Assembly: GCA_024654565.1 (NCBI GenBank)
Contig: JANLHM010000001.1
Coordinates: forward strand, 60,905-95,085
Direction: 5' to 3'
Origin: Nanobdellota archaeon
Lineage (GTDB): Archaea; Nanobdellota; Nanobdellia; Pacearchaeales; GW2011-AR1
Length of the DNA: 34,181 nucleotides
Shown here: piece by piece, positions 1 through 8,029 of the stretch
Layout: each line of letters begins with the position of its first letter
Numbering within the stretch: position 1 is the first letter of the stretch
Translations under genes and position numbers: made by a program
Notes under the pieces: generated by a model
Told to the model about the DNA's origin: nothing
Databases searched by the model: none
The model's input: the letters and a program-made list of their open reading frames with translations, nothing else

Positions 1-714
1 GAACCATTGGAAACAATGACTGAAGTTTCAGAAATTTATGCCCTTTTAGTTATGGACAGAAAAGAAGCAACAATCGGGCAATTAGTTGGAAAGAGAATAG
101 AAGTTCTCAAAAAAATGACTTCTGGAGTACCGAGTAAAGTAAGAGCGGGCGGACAAAGTTCGCAAAGGTTTCACAGAATTACAGAAGGGTTAACTAAAGA
201 CTTTTACAAAAGAATTGCTGAAGAAATGAAGGGTATTTTTTATGAAAATGATAAATTAAAAGGGATTTTAATTGGGGGACCAATTCCGACAAAAAATGAA
301 TTTGTAGAAGGGGAATTTCTCGCAACAAAACTTCAGAAAAAAATTATTGGAGTAAAAGACCAGGGTGACACCTCTGAATCAGGAATTCAGGAGCTTGTTA
401 ACTTAAGTCAAGACACTCTTGCAGACCAGGAAATAATTTATGAGAAAAAAATATTGGAAAAGTTTTTCAACAGCCTAGGGAAAGATCCAAGAATGACTCC
501 TTACAAATTTGAAGAAGTAAAAAAGGCTCTTAAATTTGGGGCAGTTGACACTTTAATAATTTCTAAAGAATTTGATAAATCCAAAGGAACTGAATTAAAA
601 GTAATTGCCGAACAAATGGGAACTACTATTGAAACAGTATCAAATGAGACAGATGAAGGAAAACAGTTTCTCAACCTCGGGGGAATTGGCGCCATTCAGA
701 GATTTGGAATTTAA
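1..714 (+). CDS. prf1: Peptide chain release factor aRF1 (5'-partial)
   Basis: C-terminal part of archaeal release factor 1, which recognises stop codons in the A site and triggers hydrolysis of peptidyl-tRNA. The reading frame is open at the first base, so the stop-codon-reading N domain (NIKS region) lies outside the window. The visible part holds the catalytic GGQ motif in the context AGGQSSQRF near residue 50, then the middle domain and a typical aRF1 C-terminal end (FLNLGGIGAIQRFGI). The gene ends 35 bp before the next gene on the same strand. I see no frameshift. Confidence 0.95.
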   Translation, partial: EPLETMTEVSEIYALLVMDRKEATIGQLVGKRIEVLKKMTSGVPSKVRAGGQSSQRFHRITEGLTKDFYKRIAEEMKGIFYENDKLKGILIGGPIPTKNEFVEGEFLATKLQKKIIGVKDQGDTSESGIQELVNLSQDTLADQEIIYEKKILEKFFNSLGKDPRMTPYKFEEVKKALKFGAVDTLIISKEFDKSKGTELKVIAEQMGTTIETVSNETDEGKQFLNLGGIGAIQRFGI

Positions 715-749
715 CAAGTTTTAAATTACTCCTTTTACTTAATTAAACT

Positions 750-1340
750 ATGAAATTTAATCATGAAACTTTTTTGAATTTCAGCGGATGGTTTTTAATC
801 CTTTTTTCAGTATTAAATATTTCATTTAAAATTTATTACGGATTTGGAGATGAAGTCCTTTGGTTATGTAACAATGCACCAATTATTATTGGAGTTGGGA
901 TTTTATTTAGAAACCAAAAGATTGTTCTTGGAATTTTTTCCCTTTTGTTTGTTGGTTCTTTAGGTTGGAATTTTGACGCATTCTCGTTTTTAGTATTTGG
1001 AGAAACTTTTTTTGGTGCAGATGGCTCCTTTCTTGGGAGAAATTTGACTTTGCAAGTTTTAACAATTTTAAACCACTCTTCAACTTTTTTACTTTCATTT
1101 ATCTCTATTTTTCTAATTAATAAAAAAGAAAAATTCGCATGGGTTTATGGATTAATTTACGGGTTGATTCTTGCAGGATTTTCTTTTTTGTTTCCCGAAA
1201 AAAATTATAACTGCATTTTAGAGTCATGTGTTGATTTAATTCCAACTTTTAAATTTTATACTTTAGTGTATATTGGTTTTTACTTGGGAATATTTATGAT
1301 TCCTTTTAACTGGATTATAAACAAATTTATGAAGAAGTAA
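750..1340 (+). CDS. Multi-pass membrane protein, unknown function
   Basis: A 196-residue hydrophobic protein with about six predicted membrane segments (roughly residues 10-30, 40-60, 62-80, 100-122, 128-147 and 165-190) separated by short loops. A short lysine-rich tail (KFMKK) suggests a cytoplasmic C-terminus. I recognise no family motif. It starts with ATG 35 bp after aRF1. Its 3' end overlaps by 14 bp the end of the convergent glycosyltransferase gene, so both terminate in shared sequence. Codon use and composition match the neighbours. Confidence 0.75.
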   Translation: MKFNHETFLNFSGWFLILFSVLNISFKIYYGFGDEVLWLCNNAPIIIGVGILFRNQKIVLGIFSLLFVGSLGWNFDAFSFLVFGETFFGADGSFLGRNLTLQVLTILNHSSTFLLSFISIFLINKKEKFAWVYGLIYGLILAGFSFLFPEKNYNCILESCVDLIPTFKFYTLVYIGFYLGIFMIPFNWIINKFMKK

Positions 1341-2724
1341 TCTCACATTCCCAAATAACTACAATGTTGTTTCCAGATAAATCATTAACAACAGGATAGG
1401 TTTGGACAATCACACAATTTTTATTTATATAATTTAATGGTGTTGAAGCATCAAAACCAGTCAAGGTTCCGTCATTAAGCAAATTTCCTTTTCCGATTAT
1501 AAACTTTACTCCAGATATTTTTTCTTCAATTTCTTCCATTGTAAATTCAGAGGTTAGAATATTTTTTGGATTGGTGTCTGCAATGTTTCCTGCAAGTTTC
1601 CTATTGGATAAGATTGCAACCAAAGGGGCAATTTCAAAACTTCCATAAATAGTGTCTTCAGAATTTGAGTTTTCAATTACAAAATTTGTAATTTCATTTG
1701 AAAATGGAATATTTGAAGCCGAAGCATAATTTGAAATGTAAATCACAGAATTAAATAAAACGAAAAGAGTCAAGAATATTGCTAAAACTATTTTAAAATT
1801 CTTTGAATTGTAAAATTCAAAAATAAACTTTGTTGAAAACATTGCGAGGAATCCAATAATTAATCCAAAGTATAAATAATAAACATCAGAATAAACTATG
1901 TAGAGGATGATTGAAAATGAAGTTGCAAGGATTGGCAAAATTAATTTTTTCTTTTCTTTATTAAATAAAAAATAAAATGCAGACAAAAGAACTAAAACTA
2001 AATCCTTAATGACAAAAAATTTAATCACAGTCCATTTTGAAAGACCAATTCCAGATATTAAATTTAATCTGAAAAAGAAAATCTGATTTAGGTATTCTGA
2101 GTTAGAAACTATTTGAAAAATCAGGCTCACAGGCAAAAATACCCCCAATGTTCCATATACGAATTTTAATAATTTTTCACGTTTATAAAAAAAGAGGTAA
2201 ATTATAATTCCTAATACGGGGAATGGGGAGTAGAGCCTCATTAAAAGTGCAAGTCCCGCAAAGATTCCGGCTAAAAAGGGTTTATCTTTTTCAACAAAAT
2301 AGATTGATCCAAGGATGAAAAAAATAGTTGAATTTATTCCAGTGGAGTAATCCGTTGTCAAGAGGATAAGGAAACTGAATAAAAAAAGCACCGAAGCAGT
2401 TAATCCCTGCAAATCTCCAAATTTTTTCTTTACAAAGCTGTAAATAAAAAAAGCACTGCCTATTGCAGCAAAAATTGGAATCAATTTAATCAATAAAATT
2501 TTGTTTCCAATAAAAATTTCGAAAAAAGCAATTATATAGGGTTGCAAAGGTGGACTGGCAAAGAAAAAATCTTTGTAAGGTGTTAACCCCTCAAGAATAA
2601 GTTTTCCCATATACATATATGTGAATCCATCGCTAAATTTAAACCTCATTTGAGTTAGTTTTAAGATTAGGAAAAGTGAAGCAATTAAACAGAAATACAG
2701 ATGACTTTTGTTTTTCATTCTCAT
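1327..2724 (-). CDS. GT-C fold membrane glycosyltransferase (PMT/ArnT-like)
   Basis: A 465-residue protein with about ten membrane helices and a C-terminal extracytoplasmic domain (from about residue 345). The N-terminal loop after helix 1 holds an acidic residue in the context FSDGFTYMYMGKLILEG followed by TPYKDFFFASPP. This is typical of GT-C enzymes that use lipid-phosphate-linked sugars, where the first loop Asp is catalytic. It probably transfers sugars to lipid or protein on the outer face of the membrane. It is divergent from gtrA, whose product is a plausible partner for lipid-linked sugars. The start at 2724 has an alternative ATG two codons in (2718). The acceptor and sugar cannot be told from sequence. 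Confidence 0.8.
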   Translation of the reverse strand: MRMKNKSHLYFCLIASLFLILKLTQMRFKFSDGFTYMYMGKLILEGLTPYKDFFFASPPLQPYIIAFFEIFIGNKILLIKLIPIFAAIGSAFFIYSFVKKKFGDLQGLTASVLFLFSFLILLTTDYSTGINSTIFFILGSIYFVEKDKPFLAGIFAGLALLMRLYSPFPVLGIIIYLFFYKREKLLKFVYGTLGVFLPVSLIFQIVSNSEYLNQIFFFRLNLISGIGLSKWTVIKFFVIKDLVLVLLSAFYFLFNKEKKKLILPILATSFSIILYIVYSDVYYLYFGLIIGFLAMFSTKFIFEFYNSKNFKIVLAIFLTLFVLFNSVIYISNYASASNIPFSNEITNFVIENSNSEDTIYGSFEIAPLVAILSNRKLAGNIADTNPKNILTSEFTMEEIEEKISGVKFIIGKGNLLNDGTLTGFDASTPLNYINKNCVIVQTYPVVNDLSGNNIVVIWECEITSS

Positions 2725-2776
2725 TTATATTTTTGAGTGCAAGCAAGTTTTTAAGCCTCTCCCTTTTTCATGTTTT

Positions 2777-3178
2777 ATGTTGGATAAATTATTAAAAAGA
2801 AAAAATATTGTGGAATTTTTCAAGTACGCAATTGTAGGGTTTTCAGGAATTTTTGTAAACCTTTTCTATCTTTATACCCTGACCGAATCTTTACAATTTT
2901 ATTATTTAACCTCAGAAGTTTTTGCTTTTGCTGTTGCAACCTTGAGCAATTTCGTTTTTAATAAAGTTTGGACTTTTAAGGAAAAAATGAAGACTTATTT
3001 TTTTGTGAAAGGAGCGAAATTTTTTCTCGTTGCAAGTATTGCATTAGTGGTGAACCTTTCTTTCTTGTGGTTTTTTACAGAAGCGTTGGGGGTTTATTAT
3101 ATTCTTTCACAAATTCTTGCAAGTGGTTTTACATTGATTGTAAACTTCCTAGGAAATAAGTTCTGGACTTTTAGATAA
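2777..3178 (+). CDS. GtrA-like membrane protein
   Basis: A 133-residue protein with four membrane helices and the GtrA hallmarks: an N-terminal FFKYAIVGFSG segment and two copies of an asparagine-aromatic pattern (SNFVFNKVWTF and NFLGNKFWTF). GtrA family proteins are thought to take part in translocating or binding lipid-linked sugars used by membrane glycosyltransferases. I place the start at the ATG at 2777. The frame is open further upstream, but the family's N-terminus matches this Met and the extra 23 residues look like promoter sequence. It diverges from the GT-C gene. Confidence 0.85.
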   Translation: MLDKLLKRKNIVEFFKYAIVGFSGIFVNLFYLYTLTESLQFYYLTSEVFAFAVATLSNFVFNKVWTFKEKMKTYFFVKGAKFFLVASIALVVNLSFLWFFTEALGVYYILSQILASGFTLIVNFLGNKFWTFR

Positions 3179-3230
3179 TAGGTGTTTAAGGAAAGAAATT
3201 ATTATAAAATATTTAAATCTTTTTTTTAGT

Positions 3231-3338
3231 ATGGGTAAATTTCCGCTGGAAAAAATAACTGACCTTCCACTTGAAAAATATTTGGAAAAAAATGACAAAT
3301 TAAAAAGAGATCATTGTCTTTTAATTAAAAAATTTTAA
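3231..3338 (+). CDS. Small hypothetical protein, 35 residues
   Basis: A short frame encoding 35 charged residues (begins MGKFPLEKITDLPLEKYLEK). It is supported by a very good TATA-like box (atatttaaat at 3209-3218) about 18 bp before the ATG and by lysine/glutamate-rich, AT-rich codon use typical of the window. Its last 14 bp overlap the 3' end of the convergent deacetylase-like gene. It could be a real microprotein or the remnant of a longer gene. No domain is recognisable. Confidence 0.4.
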   Translation: MGKFPLEKITDLPLEKYLEKNDKLKRDHCLLIKKF

Positions 3339-3825
3339 CCATCCAGTTTTTTACGAGGTCTGAATCATTGCAGTGGTAAATCTTATGCATCAACTGATTG
3401 CTACCAAGTATAATTTCCATTCCCGATTCTTCTATTAGAATTTTTGCTTCTTTTGAAATTGCAAGCTGAGGGGGTTTAAACATTACGGGAGTAAATCCAA
3501 AACAATTTTCAAAAATTTCCACTCCCTGTTGTATTTTTTCTTTTGTTATGTTTTCCTTAAATTCTCTAAAATTATGATTGATTCCATGCATCCCTATGGT
3601 TTTGTTTAGTGAAAGTATTTCATTACACCATGTTTTATTTTGGGCAATTGAATTGTTTTCAAAATTGGGTACCACCCAAAGAATGTCTGCCTTTTTGAGA
3701 AGTTCATTTTCACATGGGATTCCAGGTGTCAAGTCATCAAGCTCAACAGGATTAAGAAGTCTGACAATAAAAACTATTAAAATAAATACTCCAAAAATTA
3801 TTGGAATTGTCCACCCCTTCCCCAT
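3325..3825 (-). CDS. Membrane-anchored polysaccharide deacetylase-like protein
   Basis: A 166-residue protein with one N-terminal membrane helix (about residues 7-24) and an outside domain resembling a short polysaccharide deacetylase/DUF2334 fold. Visible are an Asp-Asp pair (D30-D31), an HGxxH metal-binding pattern (H80 and H84, GMHGINHNF), and a later GFTPVMFKPPQLAIS segment typical of these barrels. It is short for the family (usually 200 or more), so parts of the barrel may be missing. It may remove acyl groups from a surface glycan, in keeping with the neighbouring glycosyltransferases. The substrate is unknown. Confidence 0.65.
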   Translation of the reverse strand: MGKGWTIPIIFGVFILIVFIVRLLNPVELDDLTPGIPCENELLKKADILWVVPNFENNSIAQNKTWCNEILSLNKTIGMHGINHNFREFKENITKEKIQQGVEIFENCFGFTPVMFKPPQLAISKEAKILIEESGMEIILGSNQLMHKIYHCNDSDLVKNWMVKIF

Positions 3826-3904
3826 CTCAATGTTAATATGCCCGGTCTTATTAATACTCTCTTTTGTCCCTCAAATTTAAAAATGTGAAATCTCTCTTTA
3901 AAAC

Positions 3905-4459
3905 ATGGAAATTACAAAAAAAACTATTGATGAAATTGATTGGTCAAAAGAAGAGGAAAATGTCCGGTTAATTGAAGCAATTTTCTTTATTTCGGGAAAG
4001 TTTTTGTCAATGCAGGATTTAATCACTTTCTCAAACCTAAATTCTTTAGTCATAAAAGAGTCTATAGGTAAATTGAAGGAAAGGTACCAAAAAGAGAATT
4101 CTGCCTTAGAGATTGTCGAAAGGGATAACTTATGGAAAATGGATGTAAAGCAGGAATACCACAATATCATAAATAAACTTGCAACTGGTTCAGCGGAATT
4201 TACAAAGGCTGAACAAGAGACTTTAGCAATTATTGCTTACAAGCAACCAATAAAGCAGTCAGTCATAATAAAAATAAGAGGAAACAAAGCTTATGACCAT
4301 GTTCACAAGTTTATCCAGTTGAGTCTGATAAAAGCAAAAAAAGAGGGTCACACCAATATACTTACTCTTTCGGATGAATTTTATGATTATTTTAATGTTT
4401 CAAGTGAAAACAATAACCCCTTAAAGGAAATTATCTCTGAAACAACGGGGGAAGATTAA
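3905..4459 (+). CDS. scpB: Segregation and condensation protein ScpB
   Basis: A 184-residue ScpB homologue: two winged-helix domains (about residues 22-90 and 95-165), with the family signature TKAEQETLAIIAYKQPIKQS followed by IRG. ScpB binds the kleisin ScpA, which bridges the heads of SMC, forming the condensin complex that compacts and segregates chromosomes. A TATA-like stretch (aaatttaaaaatg around 3873-3885) lies about 25 bp upstream, suggesting a leaderless message. No scpA or smc is adjacent. The stop codon abuts the ATG of the following glycosyltransferase, so the two are probably co-transcribed. Confidence 0.9.
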   Translation: MEITKKTIDEIDWSKEEENVRLIEAIFFISGKFLSMQDLITFSNLNSLVIKESIGKLKERYQKENSALEIVERDNLWKMDVKQEYHNIINKLATGSAEFTKAEQETLAIIAYKQPIKQSVIIKIRGNKAYDHVHKFIQLSLIKAKKEGHTNILTLSDEFYDYFNVSSENNNPLKEIISETTGED

Positions 4460-5692
4460 ATGGATTTTTTAACAGCCCTTTACCTTTTTTATTCATTCCT
4501 TGCTTTTTACTCTCTGTTTTTGTTTATTTTGATTTATCTTGAACACAGAAAAGAACTTCTTTTTATTCCAAAAATGACTAAAGAGTACTCTTTAAGTTGT
4601 GTAATTCCGTGTTACAATGAAGAAAAAAATATTGGAAGAACAATAGACTTTATTGCAAAAAATGGTTACAGGAATTTGAAAAAGATAATTGTTGTTGATG
4701 ACTGTTCAACTGACAAATCTTTCAAAGTCATGAAGGATTGTGAAAAAAAGTACCCCGGTCTTGTGTTTGCAGTGCAAACTCCCAAAAACACGGGAAACGC
4801 TGCAGGAGCGAAAAATTATGGCTCAAAATTTGTGAATACTGATTTAATCCTTTTTACAGATGCAGATAGTTTTCCCGAAAAGGGTTCAATAGGAAAGATG
4901 ATTGGTTTTTTTGATGAGGTTAATACTGGGGCAGTCACGGCGTCAGTACTTGTAAAGAATAGAAATAATGTCCTTCTCAGGCTTCAGGCTCTTGAGTACC
5001 TTGTAGTGAAATTCACAAGAAAACTCTTTGAATTTGTGGATTCAATTTATGTTACTCCTGGTCCACTTGCAATGTACAGAATGAAATATTTTGTAGAGGT
5101 TGGAAGGTTTGACGAAAAAAATCTTACTGAAGACATAGAAATAACTTGGAGAATTCTTGAAAAAGGTTATGACGTTAAAATGAGCTTAACATCAAGAGTC
5201 TATACAATGGCTCCGAGCAAATTAAAGGCGTGGTTTAAACAAAGAATAAGATGGAGTATGGGGGGAGTTCAGGCAATAATAAAACACAAGGACAAATTTT
5301 TCAAGAAAGGAATGCTCGGGTTTTTTATTCTTCCAATGTTTGTTTCACTCTGGATTGTGGGAATTTTCGGATTAATTTTTTTAATTTACAATTTTGGAAA
5401 ATGGGCCATCAAAAGTTACTTTTCAACTTCATATTCCATTGGTGCACAGACAGCAGTTCTCTCTGCAAGTGACATTGCTTTAAATCCAGATATCCTTTTC
5501 TTTTTTGGGATAATTCTTTTTGTTTCAGGTTTACTTTTTACCTTCCTCTCAATTTTCCATGAAAAAGAGAAAGGATTTAAAAATCCTAAGATTATTGATA
5601 TATTAGTGTACGCATTTTTTTACCTTTTAACCTATCCGGTTATTTTGGTGATGTCAATGTATAAACTCGCAAGGGGAAATGTAAAGTGGTGA
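4460..5692 (+). CDS. Processive family 2 glycosyltransferase (cellulose/poly-GlcNAc synthase-like)
   Basis: A 410-residue membrane enzyme: an N-terminal helix (about 5-28), a GT-A catalytic domain (about 43-270) and two or three C-terminal helices (about 285-310, 345-365, 380-402). The nucleotide-sugar site is visible as VVDDCSTDKS (D80, D81), the DxD motif as FTDADSF (D134, D136), the catalytic base as LTED (D225), and QRIRW at 261-265 is the QxxRW motif of processive synthases. It should build and perhaps export a polysaccharide or long glycan. The ATG follows the scpB stop directly, and its own stop overlaps the next gene in TGATG. Confidence 0.88.
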   Translation: MDFLTALYLFYSFLAFYSLFLFILIYLEHRKELLFIPKMTKEYSLSCVIPCYNEEKNIGRTIDFIAKNGYRNLKKIIVVDDCSTDKSFKVMKDCEKKYPGLVFAVQTPKNTGNAAGAKNYGSKFVNTDLILFTDADSFPEKGSIGKMIGFFDEVNTGAVTASVLVKNRNNVLLRLQALEYLVVKFTRKLFEFVDSIYVTPGPLAMYRMKYFVEVGRFDEKNLTEDIEITWRILEKGYDVKMSLTSRVYTMAPSKLKAWFKQRIRWSMGGVQAIIKHKDKFFKKGMLGFFILPMFVSLWIVGIFGLIFLIYNFGKWAIKSYFSTSYSIGAQTAVLSASDIALNPDILFFFGIILFVSGLLFTFLSIFHEKEKGFKNPKIIDILVYAFFYLLTYPVILVMSMYKLARGNVKW

Positions 5693-6342
5693 TGAAAAAA
5701 AATTATTTTGTTTTTTTGCAGGCACTCTTAGTGACGGTAGTTGTTTTTATAATTGGGTTTTATATTGGGACAAGCGTTGAAGCGGGAAGGGCTGTTGAAA
5801 TTAATAATTATTATACTCAGTCAGAGGTGTCACTAGTAGACATTTTAGCCCTGAATAACCTTGCAGGTTCAAAAATTGTGTCGTGTGAAGAACTTATAGA
5901 ATCGAATAAAGAACTTCTTGACAGAGTCTATTATGAAGCGAGTGTTTTAACCCAATATGAAGGATCAGGAAAGTTAACGGAGAACTTAAAAAGTCTTCAC
6001 AAAAAGTATGATGTTTTAAGAACATACCTTTGGATAACTTCAATTCAGATAAAAGAGGGGTGTTCGGACGACTTTTCAACAATAGTTTATTTATATGACC
6101 ATGAAGAAAAAGACTTATCTAAAAAGGCAATGCAAAGTGTATGGTCTAAACTTTTGTCAGAGATAAAAACCGAAAATGAAAATATCTTTTTAATACCAAT
6201 TGCAATGGACAGCAATTTAAATTCTCTTAATTCTTTAATAAGAAATTATAATGTTAGTGGTTCTCCTGCGGTCATCATTAATGAGAAAACAATATATTAT
6301 GAGATTCCTGAAAAAGAGGAAATCCTATCACTTCTTAATTAA
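5692..6342 (+). CDS. Membrane-anchored thioredoxin-fold protein lacking CxxC
   Basis: A 216-residue protein with an N-terminal membrane helix (about residues 4-24) and an outside domain. The C-terminal part has the thioredoxin-like cis-proline segment VSGSPAVIINEKTIYYEI, but no CxxC is present. Two isolated cysteines sit elsewhere (VSCEEL and KEGCSDD) and could form a structural disulfide. I chose the ATG at 5692 because it overlaps the preceding stop in TGATG; two in-frame GTG codons lie just upstream. The coupling suggests it serves the same surface-glycan or secretion process. Function unknown. Confidence 0.65.
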   Translation: MKKNYFVFLQALLVTVVVFIIGFYIGTSVEAGRAVEINNYYTQSEVSLVDILALNNLAGSKIVSCEELIESNKELLDRVYYEASVLTQYEGSGKLTENLKSLHKKYDVLRTYLWITSIQIKEGCSDDFSTIVYLYDHEEKDLSKKAMQSVWSKLLSEIKTENENIFLIPIAMDSNLNSLNSLIRNYNVSGSPAVIINEKTIYYEIPEKEEILSLLN

Positions 6343-6387
6343 CTTCAACACAATAATCTTAAAAAAGAGGATTTTTCTTAAGTTATA

Positions 6388-7359
6388 ATGAAAGAGTGTT
6401 ATATGTGTGGAATTCTTGAGGATAAATCTTTGTTATATGAAGGAATTCATAAATCTCGTGGGGTTGTTAATGTTTGCAGAAAATGCTACTTTAAGGAAAA
6501 GATCCCTCTGATTGACAAAAATGAAGGGAACCTTAAAGGAATTAATGAAAGAGAAAGTGTAAGGGAAAGGTTGTCAAAAATGGCTCACATTGACTTTGCA
6601 AAAAAAGAAGAGAGGCGACCCGAAAAAAGACCTGAAGACATGACTTTAAGGGATATAATTGAGAGAAATTTTAAAAGTGAAGTGAGAGTTTCACCAAACA
6701 CCCCTGAAGACATTGTTGACAACTTCAATTGGGTGGTTATGAGAAAAAGAAGGTCTCTTAAAATAACTAAGGAAAAGTTCTCTGAATTGATAAAAGAACC
6801 TCTTATTGCAATTGAGAGTCTTGAAAAAGGGATTTTACCAAAGGATTATAAAACGCTCATAAAAAAAGTTGAAGGATACTTAGAAATAAGGCTCTTCAAA
6901 GTGAAGGATTTGGATCACCATGACATTATTCTTGAATCAAAAGTTCCTTCAGGGATATTAATTGAAGACTTGAAAAAGAAAAGAGAAAAGGATAAAGAGG
7001 CATATATTGATGTTTCTAACTTAAGTCTTGAAAAAATTAATGAAGTTTATGGAATTCCAGCGACTTATGAATTTAAAGATGAAAAGAAAGAACATGAAGT
7101 GAAAAAAGTATTGGAAAAAGAGAAACTAAAAGAGTTCACGAAAGAAAAATCAAAAGAGATTGTTAAGGAAAAGCCAAAAGAAAACCCAAAAGAAGATAAT
7201 GAAGAAGAGTATTTCAAATTCAAAGTTCCTTTCAGCATAAAGAGGTTTTTTTCAAAAAAACCTAGTGAAAAAGTAAAGGATTCTCCCAGAATTAATGACT
7301 TAAAGAATAAAAAAGAATTAAGTGATGAGGACATTTCAAAACTCGTTTGGGGAAAGTAA
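6388..7359 (+). CDS. aMBF1-like zinc-ribbon and helix-turn-helix protein
   Basis: A 323-residue protein whose N-terminus is a zinc ribbon (C4, C7, C30, C33) and whose middle (about residues 109-170) matches the Xre-type helix-turn-helix of multiprotein bridging factor 1 (IVDNFNWVVMRKRRSLKITK through VEGYLEIRL). aMBF1 links transcription and translation in archaea. Compared with the usual length of about 160 residues, this protein has a long extra C-terminal tail, including a Lys/Glu-rich repeat region (about 225-275), probably coiled or disordered. It stands alone, downstream of the glycan block and upstream of a toxin-antitoxin cassette. The family call is good; the role of the tail is unknown. 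Confidence 0.7.
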   Translation: MKECYMCGILEDKSLLYEGIHKSRGVVNVCRKCYFKEKIPLIDKNEGNLKGINERESVRERLSKMAHIDFAKKEERRPEKRPEDMTLRDIIERNFKSEVRVSPNTPEDIVDNFNWVVMRKRRSLKITKEKFSELIKEPLIAIESLEKGILPKDYKTLIKKVEGYLEIRLFKVKDLDHHDIILESKVPSGILIEDLKKKREKDKEAYIDVSNLSLEKINEVYGIPATYEFKDEKKEHEVKKVLEKEKLKEFTKEKSKEIVKEKPKENPKEDNEEEYFKFKVPFSIKRFFSKKPSEKVKDSPRINDLKNKKELSDEDISKLVWGK

Positions 7360-7384
7360 CTGGGTTTTTCTTTTTCAAAACCAT

Positions 7385-7401
7385 AACCAAAACTTTATAA
7401 A
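7385..7401 (+). promoter_or_regulatory. TATA-containing 17-bp direct repeat, copy 1
   Basis: The sequence aaccaaaactttataaa occurs here and, identically, at 7992-8008. Here it sits just upstream of the CopG-type antitoxin start (7424), with ctttataaa as the likely TATA box. The two copies bracket the toxin-antitoxin cassette exactly. Confidence 0.7.
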
Positions 7402-7423
7402 AGGTAATCCCTGGGGATTACTA

Positions 7424-7651
7424 ATGAAAACAATAACTATAAAGTTGCCTGAAGATGAATCAAGAGACTTGGATGAACTTATTAAACAGAGAAATTATCC
7501 ATCAAAGTCTGAATTCATTAGGGGCTTAATTATGGAAAAACTCGAAAAAACAAGAAAAGAAAAAGTTGGTTGGCTCATTCTTGCAGGAAAGTCTTTAGAT
7601 AAAATTTGGGATAATAAAAAAGACGAAAAAGCCTGGGAGAAATACTTGTGA
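7424..7651 (+). CDS. CopG/ribbon-helix-helix antitoxin
   Basis: A 75-residue protein with an N-terminal ribbon-helix-helix DNA-binding domain (TITIKLPEDESRDLDELIKQ then YPSKSEFIRGLIMEKLEK) and a charged C-terminal tail that in such antitoxins wraps and blocks the toxin. I chose the ATG at 7424 because it begins the family's beta strand and lies 30 bp after a TATA box; the open frame upstream is untranslated. Its stop overlaps the start of the MazF-like toxin (GTGA), the usual arrangement for coupled expression. Autorepression by the antitoxin is expected from the family. Confidence 0.85.
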   Translation: MKTITIKLPEDESRDLDELIKQRNYPSKSEFIRGLIMEKLEKTRKEKVGWLILAGKSLDKIWDNKKDEKAWEKYL

Positions 7652-7992
7652 ACGAGCAAAGGGATATTCTCCTTGTACCATTTCCGTTTTCAGACCAAAG
7701 CGGGAGAAAAGTAAGACCGGTAGTTGTGGTAAGTAACAATTCATTCAATTCAAATTCAGAAGATTTAATTGTTGTTGGTTTAACTTCAAATATTTCAAAA
7801 GACAGATACTCTATTTTAGTAAAGAATAAAGATTTGGATGAAGGAAAATTGCACGCTCCTTGTTGCATAAAGTCAGAAAATATTCTTAAAGTTGATAAAG
7901 AAATAATCATAAAAAAGATTGGCAAAGTAAAACGTAATAAAATTCAACCTGTAATTGAGGTAATTCATAGTTTAATAAGTCAGGAAAATTAA
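7648..7992 (+). CDS. mazF: MazF/PemK-family toxin (mRNA endoribonuclease)
   Basis: A 114-residue MazF-like protein, full length for the family. Family signatures are the N-terminal QRDILLVPFPFSDQSGRKVRPVVVVS segment (catalytic Arg in the KVRP loop), the Ser/Thr strand VVGLTSNIS, and the C-terminal core IIIKKIGKVKRNKIQPVIEVI. MazF toxins cleave RNA in a sequence-specific way to arrest translation. It starts at GTG overlapping the antitoxin stop. The cassette sits between an aMBF1-like gene and rpo11, both transcription/translation genes, and is flanked by an identical 17-bp repeat. Confidence 0.88.
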   Translation: MNEQRDILLVPFPFSDQSGRKVRPVVVVSNNSFNSNSEDLIVVGLTSNISKDRYSILVKNKDLDEGKLHAPCCIKSENILKVDKEIIIKKIGKVKRNKIQPVIEVIHSLISQEN

Positions 7993-8008
7993 ACCAAAAC
8001 TTTATAAA
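7992..8008 (+). promoter_or_regulatory. TATA-containing 17-bp direct repeat, copy 2 (rpo11 promoter)
   Basis: Second identical copy of aaccaaaactttataaa, starting in the toxin stop codon and placed to serve as the rpo11 promoter: the TATA element ctttataaa ends 22 bp before the ATG at 8030. Confidence 0.7.
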
Positions 8009-8029
8009 TCCAACTTCAGATTTTAGTTT

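Noticed and set aside
7065-7334. Minus-strand Ser/Phe-rich frame
   Set aside because: It is the complement of the Lys/Glu-rich tail of the aMBF1-like gene.
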